A stretch of DNA of 64,000 nt from Copromyces sp. CBS 386.78 (lineage: Eukaryota; Ascomycota; Sordariomycetes; Sordariales; Sordariaceae), in NCBI GenBank assembly GCA_030685235.1, contig MU839090.1, positions 372,001-436,000 of the forward strand, in the 5' to 3' direction. The position numbers and the translations under genes are program-made. This document shows, one piece after another, positions 10,876 to 23,214 of the stretch. The notes beneath the pieces are model-generated. The model did not search any database. It worked only from the letters and a program-made list of their open reading frames with translations, and was not told the origin of the DNA. Within the stretch, counting starts at the first letter, position 1; every line of letters starts with the position of its first letter.

Positions 10876-12496
10876 TTTGAGTGGCGGTCGAGTTGAAGTA
10901 GCTAAGAATTGGTCGATTTGGTTGTGTGATGGGGACACTTCAGTGCTCGAGGGAGATGGAATGCGCCGGCGGTAATGGGCAAGGAAAGTTGATGTTCAGA
11001 TGTAGAGATCGATTTCGGTTGAAGTTGAGTAGTGGTGGATTGTTTTACGCGATGCGGCTTGCAAATTGCGGCGGGAAACTTGAAGGCCGCGTCGAATCCA
11101 CGGTCGCACGCACCCCGGTGGTGCAATGGCCGCTGCAGCGAATGCCGGCAGGACAGCGTCAATTCACAAAGTGTGGCTTTGAGCACCATAACAGTGGGTC
11201 ATGCTGAGGCTGCGATAACGATAAGGTGGTTTACGGGACAAGGAACTGAAAGCTGCGAACCTTGAAGGTCCCTTGTGGCGCAGGAAATAGCGGGGATCTC
11301 CCTGCTCTTTTCCAAATTCCAACAGGTCATGTACCGTAGCATCCAATCCTCCTTCATGAAATCCAGCGGATGCCCCTAGCGACCTGGACGGGATACCCCT
11401 TCGACCCCTCTACACTAGACCCTCACCATGGAGCCTCCTATTTGTGGCGGCTTGCTCCTGTTGCATGTGCGAGATGGAGGTTGATGGATTACTATTGCGT
11501 GTGAGAAGAGGCAAGCCAAGCAGGCATTCAGAAACAAGTTGGGAGCAGGGAGTTCAACGTACCTAACTACCACTCAGACGTTCCCAAGCAGCCCAAGGTC
11601 CCCGTCTCGGAATCGGCTGCCCAGTCACAGACGGTCCTTAGCACCTAGAGGTATCCCCGTGGATGGCGGTGGGGTGCGGTCCTCCTTGCTACCGTATGTA
11701 GAGGCAGTCTCCTGGCCGCCCTAGCTCTCCCCTAGGCCCCTAGTAAGACTCTAGTGTAGGTGCCCTGTCACGCCTGTCTCCTGCTCGCCTCTTCCCGTCC
11801 CTTAATTGCTGATGCCGTACATCTCCTCGTCCGCTACTTGAGACCATGTCCAACCTCTTTTCTGGAATGTGAGTGGTTTCCATATCTTGATCTTTGTTCC
11901 CAATCCCACCTGGAGCCCTCTTCTCCAGAGCTACCTACCACGCCCGTCTCTCCGTCTCCCAGCATCTCCCGTACGTATACTGCCTACAGGTATGAACGCC
12001 CTGGGCTTCTCTACCTTATCCCCCCCTCATCCACTTCCCATGTCAGGTCTCCCTGGCTAAGATCGCCTTTGTCCCTTCCATGTTCATCAACACCTGCAAG
12101 TGCTTTGGGCTGAAGGTCGAAGTAAGCTTCTCTTCATAAGGCACTCTCATCACTTACAAGTTATAATGGGCAACATTACCCCTTTAACGCCAAGCCCATC
12201 ATGGCTTAACACAACTCCCAAAGTTCTTTGAACAAACAACACCAACGTCTTGAGGGTCCTGCTTCGACGCTCACTACTATATACTGGACTTAAAGAGGAG
12301 GGCATTCCATGGTCTGGCCTTCATTATCCCTTCCACAATACTAAATCATACCAAGTCAACTATACATGTAACCTTTACAAAGCATCATGTTCCTTCGCAA
12401 GTGTGAGGCTTGATGCTCAACTGGCCAGGTTGGGCTTCACGAGCTATGAGAATAGCTTGTTCTCATACTACCGACAACCGACTATCGACTCACTTC
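10876..12496. other. intergenic, LEO1/MOB divergent region
   Basis: 1.6 kb between opposing starts. The right half probably includes a long leader of the MOB gene, with several small open frames. A 10-bp inverted repeat (11410-11419 with 11750-11759) bounds a 350-bp interval that might be a small MITE-like element. Confidence 0.5.
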
Positions 12497-13681
12497 ATGA
12501 TTGATAGATCCACCCTTAATCAAGCAATACAATATCAGGAACTAACAGGTCACTATAGAAACGCTCGGTTTAGAGGACACAGAGGCCCAACTAGTCCAAC
12601 AAGCCCTCAGAATTCTTTGCCGTCAATACACTCACTCGAGACATCCTCGGGATACTCATCACCAACTCTTTCAGTGAAACTTCCGCCTATTCAAAACTCG
12701 CCTTCTCTCGCTGAAAGTATCGGCATGGATCCGAACAACGGTTCAATCCCCTCTGCGGAGGAGGTCCTTGCTTCATATCATCTACCCCAAGTGAAGCCGC
12801 AGTGGCTAAACTGCAATTATGGCAAACATATTGTCAAGGGAAACTTCCTTACCCTTAGTGCTAAGCCTAAGACGGTGGAAATGGGAGAGTGGATAGCACA
12901 CCAAGGTACGTACGGCTGTCGGACATCATCAGGAAATGTGGCCCGGCTAACCGCTTGTTATAGTCGTGGACCACTGGCGAATGCTCATTACCTTCATCAA
13001 ACTTGTCCATGACCGAGAAGAAGATGGGAGCTCGATCTGCAACTCTCGGAAATGTCCCAAGATGTCGGCGGGAGCGTAAGTTTGCTAGCAACTCAGTTGC
13101 ACCACCCTGTATTCACGACTTATATGTAAACTGACCAACAACACAGCTCGCACTCCTTCACCTGGCTAAACTCGCGGCTCCAACCCGTGGAAATCCCAGC
13201 ATACGAATACCTCAGCCTCGTCCAGCGCTACATCAGCGGCAAGATCGACGACGGCAACCTGTTCCCCACCGACCCCGCGGGCGTCTCCTTTGCCGACAAC
13301 CCGGCCTTCTGCAACCCCCTGCCCGAGACCGGACCGGACTGGATCGGCAAGCGGAGCGGCTTCCCGCAGAACTTCATGGAGACGTGCCAGACCATCTTCC
13401 GGCAAATGTTCCGCGTCTACGCGCACCTGTACTGGTCGCACTTTGAAGACATGTTCTGCCTCAACCTGGAGAAGTCCATGAACAGCTGCTTCAGCCACTT
13501 CATCCTGACGGCCACCACGCTCGGCCTGCTGAAGAAATCGGACCTGGAGCCGATGCAGCCCCTTATCGATCTTTGGGCCGCTTTGGGTACTTTTCCCCAG
13601 GGGTGCAAGGCGTATGAGATTGCCAATATCTCTGTTGGACATCTGCTTATCCAGAAGGCAGGCGGTCCGCCCTCGAGCTAG
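12497..13681 (+). CDS. mob3: MOB3/phocein-type Mob family protein (STRIPAK subunit)
   Basis: Exons 12497..12905, 12964..13075 and 13147..13681 give 351 aa with GTACGT and GTAAGT donors. The MOB domain fills the C-terminal 250 residues: WLNCNYGKHIVKGNF, then WRMLMTFIKLVHDRE, the zinc ligands in SICNSRKCPKMSAG and YAHLYWSHF. The long C-terminal part (FSHFILTATTLGLL onward) fits the phocein/MOB3 branch better than MOB1 or MOB2. In fungi MOB3 belongs to the STRIPAK complex, which controls fruiting-body development and hyphal fusion. The start is unsure: an in-frame ATG at 12410 would add 29 residues, and a leader intron could move it further. The first 90 residues are Ser/Pro-rich and not conserved-looking. 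Confidence 0.85.
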
Positions 13682-14045
13682 TTGTGACTAGTTCGTTTTG
13701 TTGGCCTGGTTGTCTGCTTGGAGATGGACTGCTGCTCGGTTATCGTATGTGTCCAGGAATTTGGTATATATAGGTTGTGAATAAGATGTCATATGGCTCG
13801 TATTTATCAATGGCGAATAGCGATTACTACATAACTTATGACCATTGGATTTGAGTAACGCAGAAGAGAGGGTGGATATTGATGATGGTATCACACTTCA
13901 AGTAGGCATAGCATATGAGTTTATGTTCTTACTATGCATATACTCAACAGGAACGCACACAAAACAGCACCATAGCTTGTTGTTTCAACAGGACCGCGTT
14001 TTTGGTCATCGCTCCTGCTTTATTATAGTGTACCACACTCCTTAC
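13682..14045. other. convergent 3' intergenic region
   Basis: 364 bp between the MOB and DUF3237 stop codons; AT-richer than the genes. Nothing else is seen. Confidence 0.5.
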
Positions 14046-14803
14046 CTAGGAAGCAGTCACCTCGCTAATCTTGTACTCGACCACAATCGGCTTACCGGGC
14101 TCGATTATGAACCTGCCGGATCCAACAAAGACCTTGTTTTGAAGAGGACCAAGCCTCTCATCGCCGGTCTCAAAGACGTGATGGGTAACTATAACCATAT
14201 CACCACTCGTCAGCAGAAGAAGCTCTACCAATTCCTCAACTTGATAAAACAACCCATGCCCCCCTTCACCCATCCCCTCCAGAAACACTCCCGTATCACA
14301 CCATTGAAACACGGTAAGAAAAAGAGCCACACTCACAAGCATCACCAAACCCCGTCGTCGCCATATCCGGCTCGCCACGGAACATCTTGCCCGCGGGACC
14401 CGCCAGCGAGACAGTTCCCGTGTAACTGAACCGGAAGAGGGCGCCCGTGGCTTTGTCCTTGGCCACGCTGTGGATTTCGAGTCGGACGTTCTCGCCGTTT
14501 GGGTCCATCCGCACGTAGTCGGCGCCGTGCACGAACTCAGCGTCCAGCTGGATCGGGTACGAGTCCTCGGACTTGACGGAACCGCTGTTGGGCACGAAGG
14601 GGACGAAGAGGATGGTGCCGCCGCGGGCGGTGGTGCCGATGTTGGCGGGAGGTTCGATTACGATCTGGAAGAGGGAAAGGGAGGAGATGGTTAGCTATGT
14701 TCATTCTGGTTTTGTTCGTGATATACTAAACCAACATGGGGGAAGCTCGGGAAGCTAACCATACCTGAGCCGTGAAGGCGGGGATAAGCTTCGGGAAGGA
14801 CAT
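14046..14803 (-). CDS. DUF3237 (UPF0311) family protein
   Basis: Exons complement(14046..14188, 14337..14664, 14765..14803) encode 169 aa. The first exon gives MSFPKLIPAFTAQ; the second continues IVIEPPANIG; the third begins in FTHHVFETGDERL and ends VEYKISEVTAS. The last intron (148 nt, GTGAGT to TATAG) restores the family block GFGDAFTHHVFETGDERL; a nearer acceptor would insert unrelated residues. DUF3237 proteins are small beta-barrel proteins found in bacteria and fungi with no settled function. The length, about 150-170 aa, is normal. There is no signal peptide, so it is probably cytosolic. Divergent from the CorA gene. Confidence 0.82.
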
Positions 14804-16893
14804 CGTGACGGGTCTCGATACTTGTTTAATCACAGCGTAGATGGATTAGGGCGTTGGATGTGTTGGACGTCTTATTAGTCCGAAGGAGGGAAGTTGAAGA
14901 TATGATCGCATAGGATCGATCTTGTTGACCTGGACTACCCCACACCCCTTCCTTCTCCTCCCCGCAGGTAAGGAGGGGTTATGTCTTACTAAAGGCAAGA
15001 GCAGCATATGTATATCGACGCTCCTGGTGATGAACATATTCGCCTACTTAGACCTGGGTATGAGTTGAAGAACATCATCCCATTTACGTCTACATTCTGG
15101 TTTTTGTTAGTCTTTCATATCACCGATATCTTGTATCTTTAGCCCATAAGGCCAAGAGGTAAGCCAAAAGCTCGATGGAGCGAGAACCTTGATTGATAAG
15201 ATACCGTAGCTGTGATGACTTCAAGAGATCCGACCTCGCACCGGAGCAACATAATTTTGGTGAACTCCGAGCCTTGCTCTGTCTTGATCCAACCCGAGAC
15301 CAGTCGGGTCCGTGGAAAATGGCGGGCGTATCGGTACGTGACAGGTGATTCAAGGCTCACCAAATATGCAGGTCACCCGGAACCCAATGTTGTACTATCG
15401 CTGGTCAACCGCAGGCCTTCCGACCCCAGTAATTCAAAACGAAGGCGCCGACGGAGAGGGCACCAGAGGTGTTGCTTACGTCCAAAACCCCAAGCACCCA
15501 AATAGTTGACTGATATTCGTGGATTCTCGGTGGGGTAGTGTGTTCATTGTTTGAACCCTACGGATTGTCGGTGTGACAGTTTCGCAGCAGTACTAGGTTA
15601 GAGGTACCTCAGACAGCACAAGGGATTCTCAGGGTCGTGAATCCACATGGTTGTGGTGACATGGAGGCACACCCGCACTCACACCCACCCAGGTGAAGTT
15701 CCACTGGCAGGCATATGATCGTGGTACTCAACACGGACAACTCGATGACTTTCGGCGCAAAGAATATCTCTAAGCATCAGCTCGAATGAACTCTTGGCTC
15801 ATCATAGACAGATCGTTGAGTTCAGTTTTGCGAGGCCCTTTTGTCGGGTTGAACCTGATCGCAAGAACCCGATGTCACGGCGAAGCTGACATTCAAGGCG
15901 TTCTTCGCCCTCCCCCACTGCGGCCATAACCGTTGACCCGACAGGGCATGACAAACTGAACTGCAAAGTACCCTGTACAGAGTTGACAGGCGTGCTGTGC
16001 TGGGTTCCAAGTTCCAAAGGTACTTGACCGTTGGGTGGTATGCAGTTACACAACCGTCCAATCACCGGCTGAACGGCAGTAATAGTGGATCCCTGTTTGG
16101 GTTGACATCACCGGGAATGGAAGTTGTCACCAATGTCTTCTTGTCACGGTTAAGTCGAAAAGGAAGGCGCCAGCAGAAACCCGTCTTAGCTCAATTGCCT
16201 GTTCCAATCCCGTCGAAGTCCGCTGTTTCAAGAACGTTCGCTCCTGTATTTTGTCGTTTCTGTTTCCAGATACAAGTACCTACTCGTCACTATTCCGATA
16301 CTTCCTGAGCAGCAGTGGTACGTCGTCGTCTCTCCCGTCGAGCGGTCCCGTCGTCGACATCCACGTTTGAGTGTAGGGTTCAATGATCACAACCCCAAGT
16401 CGCACTGCCTTCAATAACATACTGGTCTAGTACCTGATTCGAGAGGTGCCACGGCTTTTGCGTATTGACGTGGATCCGAACATCTGTTGCTCCTGCTGCC
16501 GTCCAATTCCCAGCTAGGCCGCCTGCCTGCTGCATCGCAACCGAATTGCCATTGCGCCCGTGCTCGCCTGTTTGGCTCTAACTCACGTCATCTCTTTCAT
16601 CCCAAGATCACCACACTTTTTGCGCCAGGCACAGACCGGCTTTCTTCAATCCCATACAACTTCATCTACGCGAAGCTTCTTTCAGCTTGCGCGGAGCTAA
16701 AGTCGCCTGTTCCACTAATTGATTAGGAACGTGGTTTCCGTCTTGTTAGCTTCCCTGGGCAGAGGGGATCCATTCATTCAGTCCAACCAACAATCATCCA
16801 CCAGCCACCCACCTAGTCACCTACAGATTCATCGAAGACGGGATTCAAGACGAACAACTCCACCGACCGTGTCGCGAACTGCTGACCAATACC
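14804..16893. other. intergenic, CorA leader region
   Basis: 2.1 kb between divergent starts. No domain-bearing ORF is found. An open frame of 79 codons at 16487-16726 lies within about 400 bp of the CorA start and could be an upstream ORF if the transcript begins that far out. Confidence 0.45.
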
Positions 16894-19490
16894 ATGGATG
16901 AAGATATCCCCCCACGGCACAATGCCTCAGTGTCGAACTCGGGGGCATCCGCCGGCCAACCTCCCCAGAACCAACCATCCCGGAGAAGAAAGAACCACAG
17001 AGCGGGCAAGAAGAAGAAGAACAGAAGAAAGTCTTTCGGCGTCACCTCAGAGGATATGGTTCAGGAGAGCATGAATGATGAGGTTCTTGCGGAAGCCAGA
17101 AACGGCTTTTATTCACACCCCGGAAACAACTTCAGCAACACCAGCATTGATAGCGAGGCGCTTTTAGATCATAGGCAAGTTTATGTCACCTTCGACTATT
17201 TGTATGGTAAATGCTTACCTATGTTATGTTTCTAGAGAACAACAACCATTCTTACGACCCAGACGGCCATCGATGTTAGTGACGCAAAGTTCGCATTTGA
17301 CAACACCACCGGTCGCAAGCAGGCTTAAAATAGTGGTGGCCAGCAGCAACAACAGCGAAGATGAAAACGAAGGAGCACCCCTTCTCTCCAGTTCCGCATT
17401 TCAAAGAAGCGAAGGCTATACAGGTTATGGTTCTAACGACACCGCGCGGAGGGCCTCAGTCGCCAGTCGTCGTGAATCGAGCAGGGACAGCAGCAAGAAG
17501 AGGCGGGTCACATCACTTGGCGCAACCGGCACAGAAGGCTATAATGTCAACTATCCTCCATCAGTCCCTGGAAGTCCTCTTATACGCGCGACTGATCGCA
17601 ATATGAGCATGAGCTTTGGCGACATCATGCTGCGGGGCGACATCGACTCCATGCCAAATTCCCCTGGCAGGCGAACACTGAACGAAGAGAGCAACTTGGG
17701 AGGATCCTTGGAGCGACGACATACAATCGCACTACAAGCTGAGGAGGACGTATGCTTTCCCCAGGATGGCCTTTCTGAAATTGCTGACGAGGATCTTCGC
17801 ACTCGTGATCCCACCGCATATCGTATGAAGAGAAGACGGCGCGGAAAATGGCCGGATCTCGCTATCCTGGAGGAATGGAGCAGATATGAAAAGGAAGGCA
17901 GAAGCGAGGAGCGCCGCGCAAAGAAGATAACGGAACCTCAGTTGATTAATGGACGACTAAGGCCAGTCCACCGTGGTTGGTACCGGGCCCAGGAGGAGGC
18001 TCCTTATCGCTTCACATACTTCAATGAAGAGTTCCAGAGTACCATCCACAGCCAAAGTATTTCAGAACTGGTCCAACCAGGAGGCTCCTTCAGGGAACTG
18101 TTCATCCCTGACCCACCACTTCTTTCCGACTCTTCTGATGACGAAGACGACGAAGAAGATCAGCATCATATCGGTCTGGATGAAGTGCTGGGAGGCCAGA
18201 ATGGTGACCCAAGGATTCCAAGCCGACAGCCATCGCTTGCTACCACTACCCAAGGCTACTTTGACGCTCGAAGAGATCGTGGATCGAACGGCGGAACAGC
18301 ATTCAGCGAGTCGAAACGTACATCAGGAGAGCATACGCCAACAGACGCCAAGTCTCCGGAACGTTCCAAGTCGCCACCAACGGAAAAGACGAGCAAGCCG
18401 CCAAGATACGGAGACAGGCCAGTGTGGTGGCTGGATATCTATAGTCCGACCGAACAGGAGATGAAGATCATCTCAAAAGCATTCGGCATCCATCCACTCA
18501 CAGCGGAAGATATCATGGTCCAGGAAGCCCGCGAAAAGGTTGAACTTTTCCGGCACTATTACTTCGTCAACTACCGCTCCTTCGACCAGGATTCAACAAG
18601 TGACAACTTTTTGGAGCCCGTCAACATGTATGTGGTCGTGTTCCGCGAGGGTGTACTAAGCTTCCACTTCTCTCTCACGCCGCACCCGGCCAACGTACGT
18701 CGACGGATTCGTCAGCTGCGCGACTACCTTATCCTGTCATCGGACTGGATATCGTACGCTATTATCGACGACATCACCGATGTTTTTGGTCCGCTGATTC
18801 AGAACATTGAGGATGAAGTCGACGATATCGACGATGCCATTTTAAGACTGCATTCGGAGGACGACCCAAATTCGTCAACGGATAATCTCGGAGAGAAGTC
18901 CGACGCCGGCGACGCAACATCGGCGGAAGCTGGACGCGACATGCTTAGACGCGTGGGCGACTGCCGCAAAAAGGTCATGTCGCTCTACAGGTTGCTCGGC
19001 AACAAGGCCGACGTCATCAAGGGGTTCGCAAAGCGCTGCAATGAGCATTGGGAGGTGGCGCCTCGGTCGGAGATTGGCCTGTACTTGGGTGACATTCAGG
19101 ATCATATTGTGACCATGACTTCGAACCTGAGTCACTATGAGAAGTAAGTACCTACCTAGTTCCTCAAGAGGTTCAAACCCAATATTCAAAATACTAACAC
19201 ACCACACAACCAGAATCCTAGCACGCTCCCATGCCAACTACCTAGCGCAAATCAACATCCGCATGAACGAGCGACAAGAGCAGACAGCCGACGTCCTCGG
19301 CAAACTCACCGTCCTAGGTACCATTGTGCTCCCCATGAACATTGTTACCGGTCTCTGGGGTATGAACGTCTGGGTCCCCGGCCAGGGGAACGACGGCGAC
19401 CTCAAGTGGTTCATTGCCATCACAGCAGGATTGTTGTTCTTTGGGTTTGGTTGCTACTTCCTTGCGAAGCGGGTGTATAAGATTGTGTAA
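16894..19490 (+). CDS. CorA-family Mg2+ transporter (Alr1/Mnr2-like)
   Basis: Exons 16894..17174, 17236..19143 and 19214..19490 encode 821 aa. The CorA signature GMN is at residues 779-781 in TGLWGMNVW, between two C-terminal membrane segments (about 762-778 and 793-812). The long N-terminal half is hydrophilic, with Lys/Arg runs (KKKKNRRK) and Ser-rich and acidic stretches, as in fungal Alr/Mnr2 proteins rather than mitochondrial Mrs2. The soluble CorA domain starts near DRPVWWLDIYSPTEQEMKIISKAF and includes HPLTAEDIMVQEAREKVE. Plasma membrane (Alr) and vacuolar (Mnr2) members cannot be told apart here. Intron 1 (17175..17235) has a GC donor (AG/GCAAGT), and it is the join that keeps the frame. 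Convergent with the CstF-64 gene. Confidence 0.92.
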
Positions 19491-20061
19491 AGAGGCTGGC
19501 AAGCAAGTTGATGGTTTTGGGAGGATGAACAGGACTTATGAAGTATATGGGTATGGGTTAACGATTATTTTTTACGAACGATAAAGTCGAAAGCGGATGT
19601 ACTTATATGACATGACAGCGTTTTGGTTTTTAAAGGGAATGAGGAAGAGAAACAGAAAGAAAGAAGGCGTTGGTGAGCGGTCACGGTGGTTTGGCTTACT
19701 GAGATTGACTGTCTGTCTTTTTCTGCGTGGTTGGGTAGATAAATAGTTTATAGTGATAAAAGTCAACGTAGAAGAAGCCTTTGTTTCACACATTGTTGCC
19801 CTAGAAAGCTTCAAATGCATGTCTACCACCTAATCAAAGCTGTGCTAAATGTGCAATACCCCGAAAACCTCACGCTGTTGAACAGCTTCGGCTTTCAAAG
19901 CGTAGCTCTAAAACTCACTGCTAATATTCATCCTTTTCTATTAAACCTTTGCAATGCTCCCATTTAGCGTGTGAAAACCGACTGCCGCCACCAAAACGCC
20001 TGACCAGCCTATACAAGAATGCATGATAAGAGAAAATCAAGAACATGACCCTTTGACGTCG
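19491..20061. other. convergent 3' intergenic region
   Basis: 571 bp between the CorA and CstF-64 stop codons; only 3' flanks are seen. Confidence 0.5.
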
Positions 20062-21252
20062 TTAACGCAGACCACCCTGAGCAGCAAACTGAGCGCGAAT
20101 CGCCAAAACCTGCTGCCTTTCCGGCTCAGCTAACTGATCAACCGTCTCCTGTGGAAGTTCCAAAATAGCACGGATCATCGAGTCTGGATCCATCGCAGGG
20201 GCGGCTGCAGCCGGAGCCGGGACAGGAGCAGCGGCGACAGGTGGTGCTGCGTAACCGCCAGCAGCGGGACCGGGAGCGACAGGCGGGGTGGCTGTGGCGC
20301 CGGGGTAGGCACCGTACGGAGCACCGCCCATGGGGTTGGGGACGCCCACGGGGGCACCCATAGGAGGAGGAGCAGCAGCAGCAGCACCCGGGTTCTCGAG
20401 AACCGAGTTAATGGCGTCCGGCGAAACCAGGCCCATGATAAGGAGCGCTTGGAAGATCGCATAGCTCAGCTGGGGTGCTTGGTTGAGAAGCTCCGTGGCG
20501 CGAGCAGGATCGTTCGTCGCCAACGTCTTCATCTGCTGGAGGATGTCGAGGAGCTGAGCCGGGGGCAAGGTATTGAGCGTGCGGGAGATCGCGTCGGTGC
20601 AGCTGACGTCCGGGGGGAGGTCTTTGCCCTGGGGCAACGGGCCGAGAGCAGGAGGGGCGGCGCTGGCAGGGGGAGCGGCGTTGTAGCCTCCGCCGTTGGG
20701 GGGTTGAGCGTTGTAGCCACCGGAGGCGTTCTGGTTCGGCTGAGCCGAGTCCTGGTCAGTGAACTAGTTGTGAAAGAAGAGTCAGTTAGAGTTCCTGGTG
20801 TCATACTCCGCCATCACGGTCTCTACCGCCGTCTTCATCACTAACAGTCTCGTTGCTGAAATCGACACGCAGCTTGCGGCCCATGATCTCGTGGTCGTTC
20901 AAGTTTCGTACGGCTGATGCGGCGGAATCTGGAGATCGGGAGGAGGTGGTCAGTGTGTGCGCGGGAGAAGGAGACATTGCATAAAGAGGGACGCGCACCG
21001 TAATCGGGGAACTCTGCGAACCCAAAACCCTTAGGCCTTCCGGTCTCGCGATCATAGACAAGGCGGAAGTTAAGCACCCGTCCGGCGCCGCTAAAGATTT
21101 CGGTAATCTGCTCTTCGGTGAGGCCTGGATTGTTCCAGTTAGTAGGTGGGCTTTCATAGATGATCGTCGTCCGATCTGGAAGAGCTGGTTGTTTGCGTAC
21201 CATAGGGAATGTTTCCCACGAAGACCACACGTGAAGGTTGGCGTGTCGACAT
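20062..21252 (-). CDS. Cleavage stimulation factor CstF-64 / Rna15-like
   Basis: Exons complement(20062..20763, 20807..20928, 20999..21124, 21201..21252) encode 333 aa. An RRM fills residues 8-86: RNP2 is [10 protein letters not shown] and RNP1 is KGFGFAEF. After a Gly/Asn/Ala linker comes the CstF hinge ([20 protein letters not shown], about 150-215), an Ala/Pro-rich spacer, and the C-terminal three-helix domain ending [15 protein letters not shown]. The protein binds U/GU-rich RNA during 3'-end cleavage and polyadenylation in the nucleus. The third exon has two donors in the same frame: GTATGA at 20806 (used here, 43-nt intron) or GTTAGT at 20845 (82-nt intron), which removes 13 Asp/Gly-rich residues. 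Divergent from prohibitin-2. Confidence 0.88.
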
Positions 21253-22154
21253 GGCGATTTGGCGCGTTCACTCTTTCAACAAAACTGTTGTACGGAGCGC
21301 AAAGTCTAAGCAGTCGCGCTACTGAGGATGGAGAGACACAATGCTGCGTGAGTCTGACTGCGAGCTGTGTGGGCCGATCGAATTGGAATCACCAAGCGAA
21401 CCAGATGTTGGAAAGGTGGGGGATGGACAACCAAGAACTGGGAAGGATCGATGCGAACAATAGGGACTGCGCAGGAACAGCGAACTTTTGGCAGATGGAT
21501 GAGATGGAAGTTAACACAGTCGTAGTTGACTACCTGAGGTACACCGTAGCAATTGGGTCCTCTTTAGCCTTGCTCTTCAATTCAAAGCCCCTAGCCTGCT
21601 GCGAAAACCGTCGAATTATAGAAGTGGTGTTTCTGGTTGTGACGTGACAAAAGTGAGATTGGCAAGATGTTCTGGGAATGGAGTCAACTCTTGGTGGTTG
21701 GAGATGGAAGTTTGGTGTTCTGGATTTGCAGATGTCAAAAATTGGAGCCTTCCGTCTGTCGCTGCCGCTTGCGAGACGTTTGGAACGCAGGGGCTACGTC
21801 GCGGGGGTGGATACATGGCCCGAGCTCCAATCCATCAAGGTCGCGACAAGTGAGCTACCCACGTGAGCGCATGGTCTGTGCTTGGCCAGGCGAGGCAGGC
21901 GGTAAAGTTGGGCCAGCGGGGACCAAGCAAATGGCAGGTGGATTTTAGTGATGCGCCCCAGCAACTGCGCACGCTTGCGGTCCTGCCTGTGAGTGGTCTT
22001 AGCACCGGAGCTCAGTGAGGACGAAATCGAAAAGCTCGGGCAAGCTAGGTATCGTGACGACTTCATCCCCATTTCCCCACCACCTCCGTCAACCAACCTA
22101 GGCATCCTACTCCAAACCACCACTGGGCCGCCTATTATTTCACAACAGCCCACC
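21253..22154. promoter_or_regulatory. Divergent CstF-64/PHB2 intergenic region
   Basis: 902 bp between opposing start codons. Small open frames are present but have no domain or codon-bias support. I see no distinct promoter motif. Confidence 0.4.
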
Positions 22155-23214
22155 ATGTCGAACAACCCATATCAGGATCTCCTGAACAAGATTCAGCAGA
22201 CTGCCCGGTCGCGCGGCGGCGGCGGCTTCCCTGGCGGCAGGCCGCCCATGCCTCCCCGCGGTTTGGGTCCTGCTTTGACCGGTTTCGCCCTTCTTGGTGG
22301 TGGTGCCTGGGTCCTTTCCAACTCCATCTTCAACGTCGATGGTGGTCACAGAGCGATTAAGTACAGGAGAATTAGTGGTGTTAGCAAGGAGATCTATGGT
22401 GAAGGTTCGTCTGCTCTCCCCGCACGGCCTCGATATTGCTGGATTTCCAGTTTTCTGACAAGTTGAATAGGAACCCATCTTATGATCCCCTGGTTCGAGA
22501 CCCCCGTTACCTACGATGTCCGCGCGAAGCCCAGAAACGTTGCCTCCTTGACCGGTACCAAGGATTTGCAGATGGTCAACATTACCTGCCGTGTTCTCTC
22601 GAGACCCGAAATTACGGCTTTGCCCCAGATTTACCGTACCCTCGGTACTGATTACGACGAGCGTGTCCTTCCTTCGATCGTCAACGAGGTTCTCAAGAGT
22701 GTTGTCGCGCAATTCAACGCCAGTCAATTGATCACCCAGAGAGAGATGGTTGCCAGGCTTGTTCGCGAGAACCTCGCAAGGCGTGCGGCCCGCTTCAACA
22801 TCCTGTTGGACGATGTCTCGCTTACAGTACGTTTACCGCACGAGTCCGTATTGCGTCATGGATTATTGTTGGCTAACCATATTCTAGCATCTCGCTTTCT
22901 CCCCCGAATTCACAGCGGCAGTAGAGGCCAAGCAGGTCGCACAGCAAGATGCGCAGCGCGCAGCATTCGTTGTCGACAAGGCGCGTCAAGAGAAGCAGGC
23001 TATGGTGGTCAAGGCTCAGGGTGAGGCTCGCTCTGCGGAGCTCATTGGTGAGGCCATCAAGAAGAGCAAGGCGTATGTGGAGTTGAAGAAGCTGGAGAAC
23101 GCGCGTGCCATTGCGAACATTATCCAGGAGGCTGGCGGCAGGAACAGGCTGCTCCTTGATTCTGAGGGCCTGGGCCTCAACGTTTTCGAGGATCGCAGGA
23201 CCAAGGACAACTAA
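22155..23214 (+). CDS. phb2: Prohibitin-2
   Basis: Exons 22155..22404, 22471..22826 and 22888..23214 encode 310 aa, the usual PHB2 length. Residues 1-35 are Gly/Arg/Pro-rich, followed by a membrane anchor ([14 protein letters not shown], about 39-56), the prohibitin/SPFH domain ([16 protein letters not shown], then [17 protein letters not shown] and [20 protein letters not shown]) and a C-terminal coiled coil ([17 protein letters not shown] onward). It forms ring complexes with PHB1 in the mitochondrial inner membrane, supporting protein stability, cristae and mitophagy. The frame extends upstream to 21993, but the ATG at 22155 in CACCATGTCG gives the expected N terminus. Exon junctions follow GTTCGT/TAG and GTACGT/TAG. 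Confidence 0.95.
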
